The translations under genes and the position numbers were made by a program. Shown piece by piece: positions 23,101-36,800 of a stretch of DNA of 64,000 bases. The notes beneath the pieces are model-generated. The model worked only from the letters and a program-made list of their open reading frames with translations, was not told the origin of the DNA and did not search any database. Source of the stretch: Chrysophaeum taylorii (taxonomy: Eukaryota > Sar > Pelagophyceae > Pelagomonadales > Pelagomonadaceae). The stretch covers positions 186,001 through 250,000 of the forward strand of contig JAQMWT010000546.1 of the NCBI GenBank assembly GCA_029834535.1. Direction: 5' to 3'. How positions within the stretch are numbered: the stretch's first letter is position 1; every line of letters begins with the position of its first letter.

Positions 23101-26100
23101 CTTGCCGCCGTCGTCGACACCTACGAAGCAACCTAGCTCATATCCCTCTGTGAAGCCGACATCAATTCCTACCGCGCCCCCAACGACAAATCCATCGCCA
23201 ATTCCGTCGAGCGTGCCGAGCGTCATGCCGACAGTAAGTCCTTCGAAGTCTCCGAGTGTGGCGCCCACTGCTAACCCGTCCAGCCAACCGACCGCGTTAC
23301 CATCAGCTGCCCCGTCGCCGATTCCAGCACACGCGCCCACCCCAGTGCCATCGTCGCTTCCCACCGAAGTCCCAACCTCGGCACCGACGGATACGCCTTC
23401 TGTGCAGCCGACACCCCTGCCTAGCTTGTCGCCATCTTCGACGCCTTCGAAGCAGCCTAGTTCAAGTCCCTCTGTGGTGTCAACCTCAGTTCCTAGCTCG
23501 TTCCCGACGACAATCCCAACGCCGTTACCTTCAAGCGTGCCGAGCTCTGCGCCGTCAGCGAACCCCTCGAAGATGCCGAGTGGGGTGCCTAGTTCCCAAC
23601 CCTCTATCCAACCCTCCGAATCGCCATCACCTGCGCCGTCGCCGATTCCGGCGCATGCTCCCAGTCCCGTGCCATCGACGCTCCCCACCAAGACACCAAC
23701 CTCATCACCGTCACCCGCGCCATCTGCCACGCCAACAATCTTGCCCACCTTGCCGCCGTCGTCGACACCTACGAAGCAACCTAGCTCATTTCCCTCTGTG
23801 GAGCCGACATCAATTCCTACCGCGCCCCCAACGACAAATCCATCGCCAATTCCGTCGAGCGTGCCGAGCCTAAAGCCAACAGCGAGTCCTTCGAGGTCTC
23901 CCACTGCTATCCCGTCCAGCCAACCGACCGCGTTACCATCAGCTGCCCCGTCGCCGATTCCAGCACACGCGCCCACCCCAGTGCCATCGTCGCTTCCCAC
24001 CGAAGTCCCAACCTCGGCACCGACGGATACGCCATCAGTGGAGTCGACACCCTTGCCTAGCTCGTCGCCATCTTCGACGCCATCGAAAACGCCTAGTTCA
24101 TGTCCCTCTGTGGTGTCAACCTCAGTTCCTAGCTCGTTCCCGACGACAATCCCAACGCCGTTACCTTCAAGCGTGCCGAGCTCTGCGCCGTCAGCGAACC
24201 CCTCGAAGATGCCGAGTGGGGTGCCTAGTTCCCAACCCTCTATCCAACCCTCCGAATCGCCATCACCTGCGCCGTCGCCGATTCCGGCGCATGCTCCCAG
24301 TCCCGTGCCATCGACTCTCCCCACCAAGACACCAACCTCATCACCGTCACCCGCGCCATCTGCCACGCCAACAATCTTGCCCACCTTGCCGCCGTCGTCG
24401 ACACCTACGAAGCAACCTAGCTCATATCCCTCTGTGAAGCCGACATCAATTCCTACCGCGCCCCCAACGACAAATCCATCGCCAATTCCGTCGAGCGTGC
24501 CGAGCCTAAAGCCAACAGCGAGTCCTTCGAGGTCTCCCACTGCTATCCCGTCCAGCCAACCGACCGCATCACCGTCAGCTGCCCCGTCGCCGATTCCAGC
24601 ACACGTGCCCACCCCGGTGCCATCGTCGCTTCCCACCGAAGTCCCAACCTCGGCACCGACGACTACGCCTTCTGTGCAGCCGACACCCCTGCCTAGCTTG
24701 TCGCCATCTTCGACGCCCTCGATGCAGCCTAGTTCATGTCCCTCTGTGTTGCCGACGTCAGTTCCTAGCTCGTTCCCGACGACAATCCCAACACCGTTAC
24801 CTTCAAGCGTGCCGAGCTCTGCGCCGTCAGCAAACCCCTCGAGGATGCCGAGTGGGGTTCCTAGTTCCCAACCCTCTATCCAACCCTTCGACTCGCCATC
24901 ACCTGCGCCGTCGCCGATTCCGGCGCATGCTCCCAGTCCCGTGCCATCGACGCTCCCCACCAAGACCCCAACCTCATCACCGTCACCCGCGCCATCTGCC
25001 ACGCCGACAATCTTGCCCACATTGCCGCCGTCGTCGACACCCACAAAGCAACCTAGCTCATATCCCTCTGTGGAGCCGACATCATTTCCTACCGCGCCCC
25101 CTACGACAAATCCATCGCCAATTCCGTCGAGCGTGCCGAGCCTAAAGCCAACAGCGAGTCCTTCGAGGTCTCCCACTGCTATCCCGTCCAGCCAACCGAC
25201 CACATCACCGTCAGCTGCCCCGTCGCCGATTCCAGCACACGTGCCCGCCCCGGTGCCATCGTCGCTTCCCACCGAAGTCCCAACCTCGGCATCGACAGTT
25301 ACGCCATCAGTGGAGTCGACACCCTTGCTTAGCTCGTCGCCATCTTCGACGCCATCGAAGCCGCCTAGTTCATGTCCCTCTGTGGTGTCAACCTCAGTTC
25401 CTAGCTCGTTCCCGACTGAAAACCCATCGCCGCTACCTTCAAGTGTACCGAGCCTTTCACCTTCCGCGAGTCCATCGGACTTTCCTAGCAGCGTCCCTTT
25501 TGCCTCGCCTTTGAGCCAACCATCTGTTTCGCCATCCGTTTTTCCATCCGCGACACCGTCTAGAGAGCCAACCTCCTGTCCATCGTCACTTCCCACTAGA
25601 GACCCGACCTCCTCACCGAGTGCCGAACCCTCGAGCCAACCATCGGGATCACCCTCTCATGTCCCGTCGCCGATTCCGGCCCATGATCCCAGCCCTTTTC
25701 CATCGTCGCTTCCGACCAAAGTCCCGACCTCGGTACCGAAGGCCACGCCCTCTGCGGAGCCGACACCTCTGCCGAGCTCCTCGCCATCGTTTACTCCAAC
25801 GAATCAGCCTAGTTCGTACCCCTCTGTGGTGCCGACATCAGTTCCCATCTCATTTCCGACGAAGAATCCATCTCCACTATCTTCAAGTGTGCCGAGCTCC
25901 ACGCCCTCAGTGAGTTCCTCGAGCATACCGAGTGCTGAATCCTCGAATGTATCATCTGGATCACCTTCAGCTGTTCCGTCGGCGGCGCCTTCCAGCATGC
26001 CCAGCTTGTGTCCATCGTCGCTTCCCACCAAAACGCCGACTTCCATGCCAACTGTCGCGTCCTCTGCGGAGCCTACAAGTGTGCCCAGCTCATCGCCGTT

Positions 26101-29100
26101 GTCGACGCCGACGATCCAGCCTAGCTCACATCCCACGACGGTGCCGACTCTGGTGCCTGTCTCATTTCCAACGACGAACCCGTCGCTATGGCCTTCAAGG
26201 GTGCCGAACTCGGCGCCTTCACCGAGTCCATCGAGCTTCCCTAGCGGTATCCCTAAGGCATTGCCCTCGAGGCAACCGACCGGATCACCGTCAGCTGTCC
26301 CATCGGTGACGCCGTCGAGCGATCCAAGCTTCGGTCCATCCTCGCATCCGACCAAGGCCCTGACTTCCGCGCCAACATCCGTGCCCGCTTTGAAGCCGAC
26401 AGGCTTGCACAGCTCGTTGCCATCTGCTGCGCCCACAAGTGAGCCTACCTCCTATTCCACTGCAGTGCCGACGTCAGATCCTATTCCGTTCCCAACCACG
26501 AACCCATCATCTCAACTTTCGACTGTGCCGAGCTCAGCGCCTTCGGCGAGTCCGTCGAACTTCCCTAGCGGCTTTTCCAGCGCAGCGCCCTTGATCCCAC
26601 CTTCCGAATCGCGGTCAGCTATCCCAACGGCGACGCCGTCGAGCGTACCCAGTTCTTGTCCATCGTCACTTCCCACCAAACTCCCGACCTCAGCGCCGGC
26701 CGCGGCACCTTCTTCAGAGCCGACAGGTTTGCCCAGCTCGCCGCCGTCGTCGATGCCCGCAGCTGAACCTACTCTCCATCTCATTTCATTGCCGACGTCA
26801 TTTCCTATCTTGGTTCTGACGACGAGCCCATCGCCACTTCCTTCGAGTGTGCCGAGTTCATCGCTGAAAACGAGCCCATGGAACATTCCTAGCAGCATTC
26901 CGAGCGCGATGCCTTCGAATACACCATCTGGATCACCATCGGCTAATCCATCGGCGATGCCATCGAGCGTGCCCAGCCCCTGTCCATCGTCGCTCCCCAC
27001 AAAAGCTCCTACCTCTGCACCGACCGCCTCATCCTCAGCGGAGCCGACAGGCTTGTCCAGCTCGTCGCCATCATCGGCGCCCACAGCTGAACCTACTTCC
27101 TATCCCACTGCGATGCCGACGTCATGTCCTATCTCGTTCTCGACAACAAGCCCGACGCCACTTCCTTTAAGCGTGCCGAGTTCAGCGCCGACAGCGAGTC
27201 CATCAAACTTACCTAGCAATATTCCGAGCGCATCGCCGGTGAATCGACCATCGGTATCACCGTTGGCTGTCCCATCGGCGGCGCCTTCAAACACACCTAC
27301 CTTCTCGCCATCTTCCGTTTCCACTCGAATCTTAACCATGCCCTCTGCAGAACCCACGAACACGCCGTCATCGTATCCGACCTCCAGTCCTTTGAGCTCA
27401 CCGAGCAGCGTACCAAACGCCAGTCCATCGAATCTTCCGTCTGCAAGTCCCTCGGCTTTTCCGTCAGAGATGCCATCAACGATCATAGGCTCAATTCTGT
27501 CATCGTTCCCAACGAATACCCTAACATATGAGCAGACTTCCTCACCCTCTGCGGAGCTGATGAGTAAACCGACAGGATCACCGTCAACGATACCCTCTAT
27601 GTTCTCAAGTTTGCTTCCGAGTGCCGTGCCCTCACCGATTCCGGCATCGATTCTAACTGGGTTACCCTCATCAATACCATCGCATCCGCCGAACGAGATC
27701 CCGAGATACAGTCCCTCGTTCAATTCTTCAGCCGCACCAACAAGCGCCTCAAGCTCTGCACCATCGAGTATTCCGACGAAAGTCCCGAGCGAGCTTCGGA
27801 CTGTCGAGCCCTCTACAAAACCGACGAGCGTCTCGATGTCGCCGCCTTCGGCGATGCCGACACAGAGCCCCGATTTATCTCCAACCGAAATGCCTTCGCC
27901 TCTGCCAGCATCATTTCCAAGACTCGTTCCATCCGCCCTTCCTTCGACCCCACCATCTAGTGAGCCTTCGACCTCACCATCCGTAGACTCTTCTCCAGCG
28001 CCTTCATTTATGCCGTCACTGACACCGTCTGCTGTGCCATCCTTGTCCATGCATCCAACGACGCCAGAGCCATCGCATCTCCCAGTCTCGTCTCCGTCCG
28101 CGCGGCCATCTTTCGCCCCTTCCCGTCTGCCATCGTTGTCTGTGCTTCTGTCAGTACCGGTGCCGTCACTTCTGCCGGTGCCGTCTCCAAGCGCGTCCCC
28201 TTCGTCTACAGCACCTGCACCGCTACTGACGGCAACGGACGCTTTTTCGACAGAAACACCTTCATATTCTGTTTGGCCTACATCGACCCCAACAAGCCAT
28301 CCTGCAAACGTTCGCCAGCCGATAGAAGACGCGCCGACGGTCCAACCAACACTGGTTCCGACGATCTGTGCAACGACGGCGCCGACCATATGGCCAACCT
28401 TAAAACCGTTTCGTTCTCCAACTTCGATGCCATTGATGCCGCCAATGTCAGCACCGTCGACTCATCCTTCGATTATCCAGTCGACTTTGCCGTCGACCAT
28501 TCCGTCGACAATTCCTTCGACAATTCCATCGACCATTCCGTCGACTATCCCGTCGACTTTGCCGTCGACCATTCCGTCGACAATTCCTTCGACAATTCCA
28601 TCGACCATTCCGTCGACTATCCCGTCGACTATTCCGTCGACCGCCCCATCAATTCTCCCGTCGGCTGTGCCATCGATTTTGCCATCAACTGCGCCATCGA
28701 ATGGACCATCGAGTGTCCCTTCAAATGTGATGGAGTCCAGCGTTGTACCAACCATGAATCCAACTATGGTGGCGGTAGGAGGGCACCCTTCGCCAAATAT
28801 CACGCGTACCTCGAGTAGCCTCCCCAGCGCGTCTCCAACATGGATGCCAACACCTGATTGGTTTATAAGCCCAACAAATGCGAGCTACAACGAGTTGCAC
28901 AACGAGTTGCCGTCCGATTCAGCGGAACCGTCGTTTGCACAGACCCACGCACCCACCATGATAGAGTCTCTCGTATCCGTTGGGCCAGTTGCTTTGCCAT
29001 CACTGTTACCGACGGTTTGGCCTTCCGCGTATCTTGCACCTTTCGTAGATGCGAGTACTTTTCCCTCGTCATCTCCCACCCTGCAGCCTTCGCGCCCACC

Positions 29101-32100
29101 CACGCTCAAATTGGCAAGCACCTCATTTTCGACCGCTTGTCCAACTTTTGCGCCGTCGATCTCGCCATCGCTGGTTCCAACCCTTTCACCAACAACGCCA
29201 TCACCCATTGTGCTGACGGCCGCGCCGACCGCCACATTTTTGTCCACCAGCGAAACACCAGCGCCGACGGTGACACCGACGCCCAAACCCACACCCCGCC
29301 CAACCACTGCGGCTCCAAGCCCACTTACCTGCACGGCGCCACCGTCGCCGCCCCAAATGCTATCAGCACAATTCGATTCGACGGGATCAGTAATCGACGT
29401 TTTTTTTGACCAAGCAACAGATCAAGCTAGCCTTGTCGCCGGGATCACTTTTCATTGCTCGAAACTGTTTGTCAATTCAAGCGGAATCGTCGACTGCGTA
29501 TGGCTTTCCAGTAGCGAGCTGGAGGCAGACGCGAGTGACTCAGATATCCTGCCTGGAGCCAATTGGACGTTACGCGCCGGAGTGATAACGAACGCTTGTG
29601 CTGATGGCGATAACTGCGACTGCTATCGGACATCGAACGAAACGTCCGTCACGGTGTTGTCTCCGGATGACCCGATCACTCCTAATGTCATATTCCAGGG
29701 TCCGGAGTCAGTGTCTGTTTGCGGCGATCTCCAAGTCGATGGCTATCTCTCTACTGGCTCGGCAGGACGCGGCTTCGTTCTGGTGACCTGGACTGTTTTT
29801 GAAACACCTGCATTAGACAACTTAACCTCGTCGGAAGTCATCGAGGCGCTCGAAACGCCGGTGTCAACGGCAAATGCACAAACTTCCGATGTTCTTACAT
29901 ACTCGAGTGATAGTCTCAAGACGCTGTTTGAGGAGGGTGTGAAAGCGCTGCATGTGTCGCTCACTCTCGAAAATATGTTTGGCGGAGTTGGGAATAGAAG
30001 TATGACGATCGCTTTGTCATCGGACGCTCGACCTACCGTTGCATTTGTTGGCGGGACCGATGACAAAACTGTCTACAGGCCAGATGGAGTTTCAGTAAAG
30101 GCGGACGCCACAGCGAATATATGCGGAGACACCGATGATTCTGGATCTCAAAGTCTCGAATATCAGTGGTCGCTTACGTTTTACTACAACGGAAGCGCCA
30201 CAGGCATCGAGTCGACATCTCGCGATCCGAGATTCTTCACCCTTGACTCGTATGCTTTAGAGGCTGCGACAGACTACCTACTCTCACTCCAAGTGACCGA
30301 CCCGCTCACTGGCAATTATAGTTCAGAAAAGGTACGTGTGAGCTGCGGACGTTCGGAACTGGAGGCCGTCATCTCTGGTGGAAGCCGCTCAGTTACGCAG
30401 CGAGGCATCGAGATCATCTCTGCGGAGATGTCTGAGGACCCGGACGTACAAGGCCTGACTGGAGCCGCGGCTGGACTCGCCTTTGAATGGAATTGCACAA
30501 ATATCGACGATCCGGAAGACTCTTCCTGCGTGACTGCTGTAATCGACGGCAACTTAACGAGCGAAAAGCTCTCGCTAGACCTTTCCCTCGTGGGCTATAG
30601 GGCGTTCAAAATTTTCGTTCACGTAACGAGGAATTCTGAGGACTCGAGCACCCAGACGGCCGATTTGGCATCGATCGAGCTGTATCATGACACAGATCCG
30701 CCGTCGGTGGGCATTGACACGTCGTCGGGCGTCATCCTCTCAAATGAGCGTTTAGTTCTGTCCGGTTCCGCCCTCGCGTATATGTCTGCAGTAGAGGCGA
30801 CCGCGATCTGGCTGAATACGACCTGGAGCGTCGTTCAAGGCTTGTTTGTAGGTGAGATGAGTCTCGAAGATGTCAGCCGCTCAAGCCTGGCGGTCGCGCG
30901 ACGTGCAGTTGTGGGTGACGACTGTCAGGCTGATTCTACAAGTTGGTATAAGGCAGGCGACGCGTCATCAAACTGCGATTGGGTCGCTGAATCCACGTCA
31001 CGCTGCGACGTCCTTGGCCAGGACGGGTCTCTCGCGAGCGATGCATGCTTGTTCAGCTGCACGAATGGCTGTCTTTTCACCGAGAGCGATGTCAACTTGG
31101 TCATCGAGCGAGATAATTTGATTGAAGGTGCCACCTACGTCTTTAAGCTCGAGGCCATAGTTACTGGAGCGAATGATACTGGCTTTTCGACTGTCGAGTT
31201 CTATGTGGAGCGAAGTCCTCGCGGTGGCGATGTCGAGGTGTCGCCCGCACGTGGACAGGCATTGAACACAACGTTCACCATCTCTGCAGAAGACTGGGAG
31301 GGCGACGAGCTCCCACTTCTATATGGTTTCAGCATCGAAGGCGGTCAAGTGCTTCGGGTGTCGACTGAAGATTCCGTGTTGAGCGACGTCCTCCTCCCGG
31401 CGGGGGATGACGGCTGCGACGAATGCGTGCTGACCATCGTCGCCACGATTCAAGATGCAATTGGCGCTACGACTGAGGACTCAGTCGACGTCATTGTCAC
31501 GCCCAGCACACAGCGCGGGAATGCGCTCCTGACGCAAGTCGACGGCCTCTTGTCGACGGCGCTCGTAGCCAATTCCTACGAGGACGTGTGCAACATTGCA
31601 AATCGCCGCGTCGAGGTTTATTTGAAGTTCCATGTTTTTGTGCACACAGACTCAGACACCCGTGAGTATCTCAACTGTAGGCTATCGCCTCTGCCCGAAC
31701 CGCGCCAAGCGACACTGCACTGCTCGCCACAATCACTGAGGCAATCGCGAGCGCGCGGCAGCTGACTCAAGGTGCGAAGTATGTGCCATTGTGGCTCCAT
31801 TGAGGCGGGTGAACTTCGCGCAGGAACAACCGAACAAACGACATTGTTTGCTACTTGTTTGGAGCAAATCATGTTTAATGTATCTGCTCTCGCATTCGAC
31901 ACTGCGTCGCTCATTTTGGAGGAGATCAATGGTGTAATTGGTGATGCCAGCGGGATAGATTATGACGGTGACGAGGCTCAGAATAGTCTGGACGTACTCA
32001 GCCAGCTCCTCGACTCAGCGGTTTTTGACGAAGATGAAACGCGGCGGCGCCTGGCCATGACGGGTAACGAAAGCGAAAGTACTGCGGTCACAACCATGTA

Positions 32101-35100
32101 CGACTCAGTCGATGCATTTGCGACGAAGCTTGTTGCACTCTTGGTTGAGGATGAGGCGGCCGTATCTATCTCCACGTCAAACATTGACACGGTGGCTCGT
32201 CGCAACTCGGGCTTTGACTCGGTGGCGTTGGAAACGACGGCGGCGAGTGCAACCCTGCCCGAACAGAGCCAGGCATACTCTGCCTCTATCACGGAACTGC
32301 GCACCAACATGCGCGACAGCACAGATTATACATCGAGTTCTGTTGTTCGTCTCAGCGCGACAGTGTTTGGAAATCGGGGGGTGAACACGACTGCGTCGTT
32401 CCTGCTTCCAAAGTCCGGGAACGCGACGCTCACTCCAACGTCTGCACCACTCCGCGCTAACGTGACACTTGTTTGTCCTTGGAATTCATATGAGATGCTC
32501 GAGACCAAGTGTCCTGCCGACAACTCGACGATTCGGTGGAAATGCAACGGCACAAAATATGAACAAGTTGTCGGGTGTGGCAGCGATGAGGAAGAGGGTT
32601 GCGTTTCCTGGGGATCGAGCGATTCGACATGGACTACAGACGGCTGCAGTGTCAACACCGCCCTCTCAACCTCGGCAAGTGTCTCATGCGACTGTGATGT
32701 CACACTTGCTTCTTCATCGACCAACGACACGGCGCGCGACTTTGGAACGCAGAACGTCTTCGTCACCTATGCACAAATTTTCGCGAAGGATACGTTTGGT
32801 GGGGCACCGAACCTGCGGCGAGCACGAATTATGCTGGTAATGCTGGGGATTTTTTGTTTCGTTGTCGCCGTGATCATGTATGCCGGCCACAAGCTTGACA
32901 TACGCCAGGCACAGGCTGCACTTGCTGCAGGTGGCGCACCAATGGCGCCGGACGCGGTAGATTCGGTTCATGTGCCGGAAAATGACGACCAACACATCGA
33001 GGTCATCGAGACGAAGGAGGATTGTCCGTGTGATATAGAAGGGAGCATCGGCACTGCTCAAGAGGTACACAATGGGTTCGAGGAATCAAGCGACTTTGAT
33101 AAAGCTGTAGAGTATGAATACAAGCAGGAACCTACATACCCGCCCGCAGGCTGTGCGACGGACAGGATAGGTGGGGTAATATCGGCCGAGAGTCTTGGTG
33201 ACACAAAGTCGGTATACAAAGATCAAGCGACAACGAGGCGTATGCTGATAAGACATGCTGATAGCGATGAATCTGACGGGCAAGGGACTGTCTATTGTGA
33301 GAATTCTGAAGTGTTCGAGATCACGAGCATCGATGACTTAGTTTCTTGGCGCCAAAAATTTCCTACGACGATACATTGTGTGCGAACGAGCTTTGATGGC
33401 AGCGATAACTCTGTCGAGGAAAAGATGGTATGTTCCGATGATTCCGACGGCGAAGGGACAGTCCACTGTGATACTGTCGTCGATGACGTTCCGAAGAGTA
33501 TACTCCCTCGGTCTAGAGCAGGTGAAGAAGCGACGCACGAATCGAGCCTCAATGAAACGGCGGGAGGGTCCATCGAGACGCAGGAACGGCAAATGCGACC
33601 GGAGGGAAAACGAATGTCACGAAGCCAGGCAAGTGTGCGTAGGATTGCGAAAGCTCGTAATGCATTGACGCGCATTCTCAAGAAGGACATCGGAACCACG
33701 AGTTGGCAGCGTCGGTTTAAGGACGCGCTCCTGGAACATCACGTCTGTTTCAGCATATGGGCCGTATATAGTGAGACAGAACCCCGGGCAACGCGCATTT
33801 TGGCATTTGCGTTCGAGATTCTTATTACGAGTGCATCCTTGGCCGTCGAAAATCACTATGAGTAAGAGCATGCATCTTGCCATGGACTCACGACTCCATT
33901 GTGCGCGCAACATAGGTACCCCAATCCTGGTCCGCCACGCCCGGAGTTTCATATTGAACTACTACCGAGTTGTGTGCACTGATCATGTGTGCGGCAGGAT
34001 GCGACGAAAAACTATCGGAGATGACGTGTCTACGACCGCGCACCTTTGGTGGGCGCCGCATGTGCAAATGGGACGAGTCGACGGGCGAGTGGAACACTTC
34101 CTTGTGATGTACGTGGACGGCACTCTTTTATGGATGTAGGTTCTTGCATGTATCGCTCGCCTCCGTCCGACAGTTACAGGCGTATAGAGCACTTCTGGGT
34201 TGTACTTGTGACCACCCTTGTCCTCATTCCAATCCTGTCAATCTTCGAGAAGTCTTTCAAGATTGTGTGCGAGACGGGTCTTTTTCAACGGTATTGCGGA
34301 AATCGAGTCGCACGGTCTGGCGCACCTCCCAGGGCTGATCTACCATCGGATCCACAGCGCGATGAACCGCGCAACACGAGCTACTCGCGGGAGTTGGGCA
34401 CACTCGCGAGTCGGGTCATTGGTAGAGAAGGGTCGGAGTCGACTTCGTCGTCATTCGCGACGCAGCTCCATAGCCGGCAAATCACGAGCGCAGAGGCGCC
34501 GTCGACAGGCAAAAGTGCAACTTTGTCGACGTCCGCATTAATGATTCCCGGAAAAGCGAAGCATAAGGCCACGCATCAGGGCTTGAAAGTTCACGTTGAC
34601 GTTCCGCCGGAACGTCGCCTGCGATTTGCCCGACAGTTCAGACCGCGGCTCTACTGGAAAAGCATATTGTTTGGAGAGAGAAGCGTTGTCGACGAAGCGC
34701 GAGAGCGGACGCCAGCGATTTGCGCCGCGGTCGCAGCGAGGCACGAAGAAATTCGAAGCGACATCCTTGCTGCTATTGCCGAAGGCACTGCGGTTGGTGG
34801 ACGCAAGGCACGGATCCTTCACAAGATCGAGAAGGACTTCGTGGAGAAGTGGGGCTGGAGCAGCTCACCTGCGATACTTCAACACAACGTGTTTAACGTG
34901 GTGCTGAAGGAAGTGCGGCTTGCGCGTCGCTGGTGCAAGATTATTGAATTGATCGAGGACGATGACGTGCTCCGAGAGCAGCTCACCGAGTTTGCACGTG
35001 TGAGCAAGTTGTCTTGGGCAGAGAACAAGATCTACAAGCGAAGCGTCGACAATGATCGCGATTACGACTGGAATGTCGGCCGCAGGAGGTCGCGGTTTAC

Positions 35101-36127
35101 CGTGGCTGGTGCGTCGTTGGTACTCGTTCTCGTCGTCGTCCTTCCCATGTACTACTTGGTTAACTATGCATCCGACATTGGCGTGAAGGGGACGTGGCAC
35201 TGGTAATAAACCTTGATGCATTGTTGATTTCCAACGACTCTTGTCTCGTAGGTTTTTCTCGTTGCTTTTTCTTCTTGCGATGATCTACACGCTCGTCAAT
35301 CCGTCAGTCATCTTTTTGATTTATGTCATCATGCCGGGACTTATCCAAGAAAAGCTCGCGCACAACCCCAAGCTGAATACGGCGCAGCTCGTATTTAACA
35401 CCCACCTACCCGATGATGCATTCGACTTTTTGCTGGACATGAGGCCTGACCTCAAACCTCTTGTCTCCGATCTTGTCACGGACGAGCTCGCTTTGGAGCT
35501 CAAGTCCATGCGTAAGGACGACGTGAGTCCCGAAGCGCTCGAGGAGATCCAGATTGACATGCGCTGGCGAGCAATGGCCACGGTGGGTAGCACTGCGCGC
35601 CACGACGTCGTCAGTATCGCTTTCGCGTGTCCGCGCAGATTTCGGGTGGGCTGCTTCTCGCCGGACCGTTCTTGCGTCTCCCCGAGGTGCTCCAGGAAAC
35701 AATTTGTGGCGAGATCGTCATGTTTGAGCCGGCGTCCCTGGCGTTTTTCTCTCGAATAATGTTCTCGTGTTGTGAACGTGACGGCCTCAGGTTGGCACCG
35801 TTGGGAGTGTTCTCTGTCGTCGCGCGGCTTCGCGTCGACGACCACGTCGCGTGGAACTCGGGGATGCTTGCGTTAGCAACGATCATTATTTCGGGGCTAT
35901 TGGTGTATTTGTGCGCAAGATTTGTGAGTTGGATTCACCGGCAAGTGCTGATCGCACGAGAGGCCAGTTTGAGACAGTCCAAGGAGCGGGCAGGCTGGCT
36001 TGTCGATCGGGTCTCCTTGCGAAGTAGCATGGCTGTGGCACACAACATCGGGGCATATATGTCGCGACATTCGCAGCAGCGGCACGACAGCGAGCAGCAG
36101 CAAGCTTCACCACCGCCGCAACCGTGA
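20135..36127 (+). CDS. Giant LamG-like / PS-repeat / REJ-type / GPS-like multi-pass membrane protein (paralogue 2), 9 exons, 5176 aa
   Basis: Exons: 20135-31609, 31681-31771, 31824-33861, 33916-33929, 33998-34084, 34140-35202, 35252-35582, 35639-35733, 35791-36127; the total divides by three. Domain order equals gene 1: short signal peptide, laminin-G-like domain (to about residue 200), a longer PS/PT stalk to about residue 3060, and a Cys-bearing PKD/REJ-like ectodomain from nt 29330. A GPS-like motif follows at about nt 32585-32710. TM1 is near 32830-32895. The acidic cytoplasmic segment has few 26-residue units. The Cys-rich loop (CKWDESTGSCMYR) and further TM segments sit in exons 6-9. 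Introns and many codons differ from gene 1 mostly synonymously in the C-terminal half, so both copies appear to be under purifying selection there. Likely a surface receptor or adhesin; ligand unknown. Confidence 0.8.
21055..25440 (+). repeat. Higher-order 648-bp coding repeat (about seven copies) in gene 2
   Basis: A two-part block (PIPAHAPSPVPSTLPTKTPT ... then PIPAHVPTPVPSSLPTEVPT ...) recurs about seven times. The period is 648 bp in the central copies (for example 21960, 22608, 23256) and slightly shorter in variants lacking four codons. Central copies are almost identical in DNA, including synonymous sites, pointing to recent unequal exchange or gene conversion. The complementary strand is accidentally open for more than 1600 codons because of codon periodicity. 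Confidence 0.9.
28440..28700 (+). repeat. IPST 12-bp minisatellite in gene 2
   Basis: A run of TIPS/TLPS codon quartets forms a 12-bp minisatellite. Within it a 72-bp segment (28483-28554) is followed by an exact-looking second copy (28555-28626). Gene 1 has only a short equivalent (VPSTVPSRPPSNVPSTAPST) near 6730-6800. Confidence 0.85.
31610..35790 (+). other. Eight short introns of gene 2
   Basis: Introns: 31610-31680 (71 nt), 31772-31823 (52), 33862-33915 (54), 33930-33997 (68), 34085-34139 (55, starts GCGAGT), 35203-35251 (49), 35583-35638 (56) and 35734-35790 (57). Positions and phases equal those of gene 1. Intron sequences have diverged while flanking exons keep their frame, which supports the model. 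Confidence 0.75.
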
Positions 36128-36800
36128 AAAGGACCGGCCATCGTCACATTATCATCGACGACGCCGCACCACCCCACTGCTTGCTAGCTAGCTAGCTAGC
36201 GAATATGGATGGTGGTGGAGTCAAATGTGAAATCATCTTCGATTCGAAATCAAATGTGAAATCATCATCGACTCGAAAGTCGGCGACGAGTCCCTCCCTC
36301 CCGCCGACGACGACGTGTAAATAGTATTAACCGTGTGTCTGTGCCTAAAAAGACGCGACGACGACGACGACGACCGAGAAGAAGGGAAATACTGCTTCGC
36401 GCGGCAGCGCAAGAAACATCGCAATATAGTGTGCACGAGAAAAGAGAGAGGGACACTGCGCCCTCCAAAATCGGCGCGCCGCCGAGTACCTGCAGGTACA
36501 GCGCGGACGACGACCATTATGTAAGTATATTCCCGAGGTAGAGTAGGTCCGCAGTACGCCAAAAGACGAAGGCGAAGATGCGGGTGAATTAATTGGTCGT
36601 CGCGCCGGTTGATAGATGAAGTGGCGGCGGAAGCGAGCCATACCACAAAAAGGCGAATGGCGAGTGGAGAGGAGGTTCGGAAAAAAAGAAAGACGAAGAA
36701 AAAGAAACAGCCACAGTACCAGGAGGAGGCTTGATTGAAGAAGGAGAAAACGAGTCGGGTCGAAGAAGAAGAAGAAGAAGAACAAGAAGAAGAAGCACGA
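36128..36800. other. Convergent intergenic/UTR region, low complexity
   Basis: This lies between the 3' ends of gene 2 (+) and the SDR-like gene (-). It contains a GCTA microsatellite near 36183-36200, a ~30-bp imperfect direct repeat at about 36223-36278 (TCAAATGTGAAATCATC units), and GAC- and GAA-rich tracts. Overlapping frames are low-complexity shadows. I see no gene. Confidence 0.5.

Noticed and set aside
20677-25596. A 1639-codon open frame on the minus strand rich in Gly, Val and Asp
   Set aside because: It is the complement of the PS-coding repeat; 12-bp codon periodicity keeps stops out. It has no start context or domain, and shorter equivalents oppose other PS tracts (for example 1455-2129 and 27100-28389).
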